Source of the DNA: Ignavibacterium sp.
GTDB taxonomy: Bacteria; Bacteroidota; Ignavibacteria; Ignavibacteriales; Ignavibacteriaceae
Direction: 5' to 3'
Length of the DNA stretch: 64,000 nucleotides
Assembly: GCA_018335755.1 (NCBI GenBank)
Contig: JAGXRK010000045.1
Coordinates: 372,001-436,000, forward strand
The translations under genes were made by a program, and so were the position numbers. The notes under the pieces are model-generated. The model had not been told where the DNA came from. It saw only the letters and a list, made by a program, of their open reading frames with translations, and did no database searches. Positions 59,136-64,000 of this stretch are shown here, piece after piece (positions within the stretch are counted from its first letter, which is position 1; each line of letters begins with the position of its first letter).

Positions 59136-61598
59136 TTATAAATTTCTTAAAATAGTTTCAAGCTGTTCTTCATTTTCAACGAGAACTGTGCGTGCTTTAC
59201 TACCGTCATTAGGACCAACAACACCAGCCTCTTCAAGCTGATCAACAATTCTGGCTGCACGTGAGTAACCGAGCTTTAATCTTCTCTGCAACAATGATAC
59301 GGATCCCTGCTGATGATTAACAATTACTCTGGCTGCGTCTTCAAACATAGGATCAAGATCGCCTAAATAACCTTTAGCTGAGTCTTTTTTCTTATCATAT
59401 AAAGAAGGCAGAAAATAAGGTTTTGAATATGCCGGCTGGGAATTAATATAATTTGTAAGCCGTTCAACTTCATCGGTTGAAATAAAAGCATTTTGAATTC
59501 TATTTGGCTTTGGCGACCCTGTTGGTAAAAACAGCATATCTCCGCTTCCAAGAAGCTGCTCAGCACCATTCATATCCAGAATAGTTCTCGAATCTATTTT
59601 AGTTGCAACCTGATATGCAATTCTTGAACTGAAATTAGCCTTTATAACTCCGGTAATAACATTAACGGAAGGACGCTGAGTGGCAAGGACTAAATGAATA
59701 CCAACTGCTCTTGCAAGCTGTGCTAGTCTTGTTATTGGCTCTTCAACCTCTTTACCAGCTGTGATCATAAGATCAGCAAGCTCATCAACAATAACAATTA
59801 TATAAGGTACCGGATGATGTTTTATTGTTTCTGTATCGTGCGGTTTGGTTTTAGGATCAGATACTTTTTTATTGTAATCGACAATATTTCTCACCCCGGC
59901 TTTTGCAAGTTTATCATAACGCTGCTCCATTTCATATTCAACAGATTTCAGCATCAACACTGCATTCTGCGGTGCAGTTATTATCTCTTCATCAAGATCC
60001 GGTGATACTGCTAGATAATGCTTTCTTAATTTATTATAAAATGATAGTTCGATCTTTTTAGGATCAACCATTATAAACTTAACTTCTGATGGATGCTTGG
60101 AATAAAGGAGTGAAGAAACAATCATATTTATACCGACACTCTTACCAGAACCGGTTGAACCAGCTATAAGCAGATGCGGCATTTTAGAGAGATCCGTTAC
60201 ATAAACGTCACCGCTAATTGTTTTTCCAAGTGATAGCGGCAGTTCGGCTTTTGATTCGGATATTTTACCAAGCACCGATCTGGCATTTACAATTGAAGCT
60301 TTGGCATTAGGAATTTCCACACCAATTGCACCTTTGCCTGGTATAGGAGCAATGATTCTGATTCCGCGAGCTGCCAGTGCAAGTGCGATGTCATTTTCAA
60401 GACCAACTATCCGGCTGATCTTAACTCCGGGAGCCGGAACAATTTCATACAATGTAACTACTGGACCTGGCGTTACAGAAATATCTTTTATTTCAATATC
60501 AAATAACTTTAATTTTTCTTTAAGTAGCTCCGCATTATGAGTCAGTTCTTCTTCTGCAACCTGATAAGATTCTTCAGGTATCGGATCAAGCAGATCAAAG
60601 CCCGGCATTTTATAATTTATCTTTTCATCCCACTGATCAGGCAGCTTTGCTTCTTTTTCTTTTTCAGTATCTCTAATTGCCACTTCACCCGTCTTTTCCA
60701 GGTCAACCTTTTTAACTTCATCCTTTAGAACAGGTGTTTCCGGTAGTTCTGCCGGGGTATCATCTTTTCGAATAATTCTTATCTGAGTTTGTTCTTGAAC
60801 TTCCTTTTCCATCAATTCTGCCGCAGAAACCTCTGACCCGGATTTTTTATCCTTGCGTTTCTTTTTCTTTTCTTCACCTAGTTTTTTAATCTTATCCAGA
60901 TTTTCATCTTTATCCTCTGATGATTTCTCCCACTCGTCTTTAACTTTATCAACAGAGCTTACGAACAACCCCTTAATGAAAGAAAAGATTTTTTCAAATT
61001 TTATGTCGAAAGAAATTATCATCAGCACAACAAAGGAAGCAATTAAAAGAAGTATACTTCCAATTCCACCAAGAATTCCGGCAAAGAAATTGCCGAGAAT
61101 ATCACCTATACCGCCAGCAAGCTCAAATGTAGAAGCCAATACCTCATAATTAGTCCTTAGCACTCCAAAGAATGCAGAAATTATCAGTGCTGCCAGTAAT
61201 GCAAAGTTTGAGATATGTACAAACGTCCTGAAGCTGATCTTTCTGAAGAAGAACAAACCAAAAAGAAAAAATATGAATGGCACTGCAATTGATAAATATC
61301 CCAGCACATCCTTTACTAAAAATTTTGAAATATGTGCTCCTGTTACTCCAAGCCAGTTGTAAGTATCTATCTTCGTGTTGAACGAAATACTTATATCATC
61401 AAAGTAATTAGTAAGAAGAGCCTCATCTCTTCGATCAAATGTAAGGATACTAACAAACAAGTAAACAGAAAAAAGGATGATAAGTATACCTGTTATCTTT
61501 TTTTTCTTATCTCCTGATAAGTTGAAGTAACTGCTTCCGTTGGGATTTTTGGTATCGGCACCATTACGTTTAGTATTTTTCTTTTTTCTTAGAGGCAT
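59136..61598 (-). CDS. ftsK: DNA translocase FtsK/SpoIIIE
   Basis: Pumps chromosomal DNA through the division septum and helps resolve dimers. The 820-residue protein has four to five N-terminal TM segments (around residues 35-200), a charged linker rich in Lys/Glu, and the motor domain. The motor has Walker A 'LIAGSTGSGKSVGINMIVSSLL', Walker B 'VPYIIVIVDELADLMITAGKEVEEPITRLAQLARAVGIHLVLATQRP' and a C-terminal winged-helix gamma domain ('GSVSLLQRRLKLGYSRAARIVDQLEEAGVVGP') that recognises KOPS-like sequences. Located between lolA and comB. Confidence 0.96.
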   Translation of the reverse strand: MPLRKKKNTKRNGADTKNPNGSSYFNLSGDKKKKITGILIILFSVYLFVSILTFDRRDEALLTNYFDDISISFNTKIDTYNWLGVTGAHISKFLVKDVLGYLSIAVPFIFFLFGLFFFRKISFRTFVHISNFALLAALIISAFFGVLRTNYEVLASTFELAGGIGDILGNFFAGILGGIGSILLLIASFVVLMIISFDIKFEKIFSFIKGLFVSSVDKVKDEWEKSSEDKDENLDKIKKLGEEKKKKRKDKKSGSEVSAAELMEKEVQEQTQIRIIRKDDTPAELPETPVLKDEVKKVDLEKTGEVAIRDTEKEKEAKLPDQWDEKINYKMPGFDLLDPIPEESYQVAEEELTHNAELLKEKLKLFDIEIKDISVTPGPVVTLYEIVPAPGVKISRIVGLENDIALALAARGIRIIAPIPGKGAIGVEIPNAKASIVNARSVLGKISESKAELPLSLGKTISGDVYVTDLSKMPHLLIAGSTGSGKSVGINMIVSSLLYSKHPSEVKFIMVDPKKIELSFYNKLRKHYLAVSPDLDEEIITAPQNAVLMLKSVEYEMEQRYDKLAKAGVRNIVDYNKKVSDPKTKPHDTETIKHHPVPYIIVIVDELADLMITAGKEVEEPITRLAQLARAVGIHLVLATQRPSVNVITGVIKANFSSRIAYQVATKIDSRTILDMNGAEQLLGSGDMLFLPTGSPKPNRIQNAFISTDEVERLTNYINSQPAYSKPYFLPSLYDKKKDSAKGYLGDLDPMFEDAARVIVNHQQGSVSLLQRRLKLGYSRAARIVDQLEEAGVVGPNDGSKARTVLVENEEQLETILRNL

Positions 61599-61630
61599 AG
61601 TTTCTAAAGTTCAGGTTCAAGTCATTTCTT

Positions 61631-62353
61631 TTATGACAAAGCTTTAACCGTTCCATTTTTAAATATTGGAATTATTTCCATTGAATTAAGCTGACCACAA
61701 AATTCAATATCTTTTTCAAATCCATTTTCGAGTAAAATTTTTCCATGTTCACATTGTTTCATCATTTCAACTAAATCAGAACCAAATTTATCATCAAGAG
61801 AAAATGCGGCAAGTGCAGAATCATTCAGGATAAGTTCCTTATTCAATATCATAATTTCTTTTGTAAGTCTACCGGCACAAACGGAGTCTTCAAGTGAAAA
61901 AAGATTATTTCTTCCCGCACATAAAATTTCGATATCTTTGCCTAATTCAACTAAATGCTTTGCAACTGTTGATAAATTTAGAAACGAACAAATGATAAGA
62001 TTTTCTGAAAATTTTGCTTTAACAATTGCTTTAGTTCCATTTGTAGTATAAAAAACTATAGACTTACCTTCAACAATTTTTTTTACATACTCAAAAGGTG
62101 AATTACCAAGAGCAAAACCTTCAATTTTTTTAGTATTTCTTTCACCACCGAGTAAAGTTTGCCCGCCAAACATTCCGCCCGATACTTTAACAGCAAATTC
62201 AATAGTACCAACGGGTATAACTTCTTTAGCTTTATTCTTAATAGCTTGAGTAATTACAGAAGTCGCCCTTAAAACATCTATAACAACAGTTGTTTTGTTA
62301 GTGAAGTATAACTCATCAGCATTGACTGGTGAAAAGAGAACGTTTACTTTCAT
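61631..62353 (-). CDS. comB: 2-phosphosulfolactate phosphatase (ComB family)
   Basis: A 240-residue protein that would hydrolyse 2-phosphosulfolactate to sulfolactate. Matches ComB: 'VVIDVLRATSVITQAIKNKAKEVIPVGTIEFA', 'LGGERNTKKIEGFALGNSPFEYVKKIVEGKSIVFYTTNGTKAI' and 'ILCAGRNNLFSLEDSVCAGRLTKEI' are the conserved blocks. In methanogens this serves coenzyme M synthesis; in bacteria the product is sulfolactate of less certain use. It sits between gcvT (9 bp) and ftsK (32 bp) on the same strand; no comA or comC is present. Confidence 0.9.
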   Translation of the reverse strand: MKVNVLFSPVNADELYFTNKTTVVIDVLRATSVITQAIKNKAKEVIPVGTIEFAVKVSGGMFGGQTLLGGERNTKKIEGFALGNSPFEYVKKIVEGKSIVFYTTNGTKAIVKAKFSENLIICSFLNLSTVAKHLVELGKDIEILCAGRNNLFSLEDSVCAGRLTKEIMILNKELILNDSALAAFSLDDKFGSDLVEMMKQCEHGKILLENGFEKDIEFCGQLNSMEIIPIFKNGTVKALS

Positions 62354-62362
62354 AGATAATTT

Positions 62363-63445
62363 TTACTTCTTCACAAATGGAAGTTTAACAATCTCAGCAG
62401 GAACTTCTTTATCCCTGATAATAAAATTTATTTTAGTACCAATATCGGAAAACTCATTTTCAACATAACCGAGTGCAATGGGCTTTTCAGTTACCGGGCT
62501 TACAGTTCCACTAGTAATATGACCAATAGTTTTTCCGTTTTTAGAAATATCGTATCCGTGCCTTGGGAAAATTTTTTGTTCTGAAGTTATTGCAACTAAT
62601 TTTCTTTTTATACCATCTGTTTTGATTTTTAGCAATGCCTGCTGACCCACAAACTCCGATTTATTTAGCTTTGTAATCCATCCAAGTCCTGCTTCTAACG
62701 GATTAGTGGTTTGATCAATATCATTTCCGTATAAACAATAACCCATTTCCAGCCTTAAAGAATCTCTTGCCGCAAGTCCTGCGGGCTTAATATTAAATTC
62801 TTCTCCGGCATCAAATACTTTATTCCATAGATCTTCTGCTACTTTTTCATCACCCTTGAAGTAAAGCTCAAATCCTAGTTCGCCTGTATAACCGGTTCTT
62901 GAAACTATCATCTCGATTCCAGAAATATTCATCCGGGAAAAGTGATAGTATTCTAGGTTTATTTCTTTGTCAGTTAATTTCTGAAGAGTTTTAAGTGCGT
63001 TTGGACCCTGAATGGCAAATAGCGAATACTCATCACTTTGATTAGAAAGCTTAGCTTCAAACTGATTGTTTTCGTTCATCCATTTAAAGTCTTTATTGAT
63101 ATTGGATGCGTTGATAACAAGTAAAAAATGTTCATCAGATATTTTATAGACCAGAAGATCATCAACAATGCCGCCATCGGGATAGCACATTGCCGAGTAT
63201 TGAACCCTGCCGGTAAATAATTTTGAAACGTCATTTACAGTTATGTACTGAACAAATTTTTCTGCGTCTTTTCCCGAAACAAACACTTCTCCCATATGTG
63301 AAACATCAAAAACACCAACTGAATTTCTGACTGCTTTATGTTCTGCAATTATAGAAGAATATTGAATCGGCATTTCATATCCGGCAAATTCAACCATCTT
63401 TGCCCCGAGCTTTTTATGAATCTGATTGAACTTAGTGAGTTTCAT
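62363..63445 (-). CDS. gcvT: Glycine cleavage system aminomethyltransferase (T protein)
   Basis: Transfers the methylene group from aminomethyl-lipoyl-H protein to tetrahydrofolate, releasing ammonia. The 360-residue protein shows the full GcvT layout: 'HKKLGAKMVEFAGYEMPIQYSSIIAEHKAVRNSVGVFDVSHMGEVFVSGKDAEKFVQYITVND', 'GRVQYSAMCYPDGGIVDDLLVYK', 'SRTGYTGELGFELYF' and 'GLAARDSLRLEMGYCLYGNDID'. The gcvH and gcvP genes are not in the window. It is 41 bp after the RNase E/G gene; no glycine-riboswitch-like structure fits in that space. Confidence 0.96.
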   Translation of the reverse strand: MKLTKFNQIHKKLGAKMVEFAGYEMPIQYSSIIAEHKAVRNSVGVFDVSHMGEVFVSGKDAEKFVQYITVNDVSKLFTGRVQYSAMCYPDGGIVDDLLVYKISDEHFLLVINASNINKDFKWMNENNQFEAKLSNQSDEYSLFAIQGPNALKTLQKLTDKEINLEYYHFSRMNISGIEMIVSRTGYTGELGFELYFKGDEKVAEDLWNKVFDAGEEFNIKPAGLAARDSLRLEMGYCLYGNDIDQTTNPLEAGLGWITKLNKSEFVGQQALLKIKTDGIKRKLVAITSEQKIFPRHGYDISKNGKTIGHITSGTVSPVTEKPIALGYVENEFSDIGTKINFIIRDKEVPAEIVKLPFVKK

Positions 63446-63486
63446 TACAATACCCGTATTATTAAATAAAAAAATCTTTCTTAAAA

Positions 63487-64000
63487 TTAAAGAAACTTAT
63501 CCGTTAAATCCGTTTCTGTTTTTTTAGAAATAAATTTAAATCTTCCCTGCGGAACAGTTTCATCTTCTTCTATATGAAGTCTTACAAAATACTTTAATTG
63601 AAATTTTAAGAGAGAACCCAGCTTACCAGCTTTGAGTTTTTCTGCAAGAAATGGATGACATTTAATTATCAATCCAATTTCACGGGAATTTCTTCGGAAC
63701 TTTTTAAGCCAGCTTTCAATATCATAGGTGAGATGGGATTCTTTCGTAAGAAATCCTGCACCCATACAAACAGGACATACATCTTTCATTGCCTGCATGA
63801 TATTCTGCCTTACACGCTGCCGGGTAATTTGAATCAACCCGAACTCAGACATTGGAAGCACAGATACTTTAGAGCGATCCTTACGGAATTCTTTTTTTAA
63901 TTCATCGTAAATCTTTTTACGGTTTTTTTCTTCTTCAAGATCAATAAAATCTACCACAATAATTCCGCCGATATCTCTAAGCTTTAACTGTCTGGCAATT
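63487..64000 (-). CDS. rng: Ribonuclease E/G family protein (5' end missing)
   Basis: Only the C-terminal part is visible; the frame stays open to the window edge (IARQLKLRDIGGIIVVDFIDL precedes the track start at 63957). 'LRDIGGIIVVDFIDL' includes the catalytic Asp region of RNase E/G, and 'QITRQRVRQNIMQAMKDVCPVCMGAGFL' holds the CPxC zinc-link that joins dimers. The remaining tail is short, so it is of RNase G type, not RNase E. Processes rRNA and decays mRNA. First known gene of the comB-gcvT group here. Confidence 0.93.
   Translation of the reverse strand, partial: IARQLKLRDIGGIIVVDFIDLEEEKNRKKIYDELKKEFRKDRSKVSVLPMSEFGLIQITRQRVRQNIMQAMKDVCPVCMGAGFLTKESHLTYDIESWLKKFRRNSREIGLIIKCHPFLAEKLKAGKLGSLLKFQLKYFVRLHIEEDETVPQGRFKFISKKTETDLTDKFL

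Noticed and set aside
63446-63486. Glycine riboswitch before gcvT
   Set aside because: The 41-bp spacer is too short for the aptamer, and none of its conserved structure is visible.

Overview
The window is AT-rich, densely packed bacterial chromosome from a Gram-negative member of the FCB group, most likely Ignavibacteria (Ignavibacteriales) or a close relative. This is an inference from several signs. Four secreted proteins end in a type IX secretion (Por) sorting domain with the NYPNPFNP signature. A promoter -7 motif TAnnTTTG, of the Bacteroidetes/Chlorobi type, lies before several genes. There is also a Reg_prop-type sensor kinase, a LolA carrier, an octaheme OTR-type cytochrome, a bacillithiol-type YpdA reductase and a geranylgeranylglyceryl-phosphate synthase homologue. 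I saw no tRNA, rRNA, CRISPR array, prophage or transposase.

Layout. 1-3.2 kb (+): two adjacent MinD/Mrp-type ATPases with inserted 2x[4Fe-4S] ferredoxin domains (the first cut by the window edge), a NifX-like protein, pyruvoyl-dependent arginine decarboxylase and a hotdog thioesterase. 3.3-7.2 kb: methyltransferase, octaheme cytochrome c, an ECF sigma/anti-sigma pair and an ArsC-like protein. 7.4-14.8 kb: PPK2, a LuxR-type response regulator and its 1033-residue beta-propeller histidine kinase, facing a secreted T9SS esterase, then a HAD phosphatase coupled to a zinc-ribbon mini-protein. 15-23.3 kb: secreted protein, YpdA, class I aldolase, lipoprotein, cytochrome c, SIMPL protein, DUF255 thioredoxin-like protein and a sigma-like protein. 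23.5-29.6 kb (-): aceE-aceF-lpdA, a complete pyruvate dehydrogenase complex. 29.9-34 kb: two T9SS-sorted proteins. 34-48.4 kb: mixed metabolism (proC, gmhA, GGGP synthase, ppc, Nudix, S9 peptidase, gpmA, PIN-PhoH ATPase and others). 48.4-64 kb is all on the minus strand: membrane protein, T9SS M14 carboxypeptidase, holA, an NSS transporter with a 42-residue MetS-type small subunit missing from the ORF track, cyclophilin, uppP, outer-membrane protein, LPG-synthase-like flippase, lolA, ftsK, comB, gcvT and the 3' end of an RNase E/G gene.

The most unusual feature is the density and variety of short palindromic dispersed repeats. At least six families fill the intergenic gaps. Three T9SS sorting domains carry repeat-derived sequence in frame at the same inter-strand loop, and one hydrolase takes its last codons and stop from a repeat. 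Both gaps inside the pyruvate dehydrogenase operon hold a different palindromic repeat.

Nothing here is a clear new defence or mobile system. The strongest candidates for new biology are the repeat/T9SS-loop relationship, the ferredoxin-ATPase pair with its NifX-like partner, the hidden MetS gene overlapping holA, and a perfect 15-bp inverted repeat inside the anti-sigma gene.
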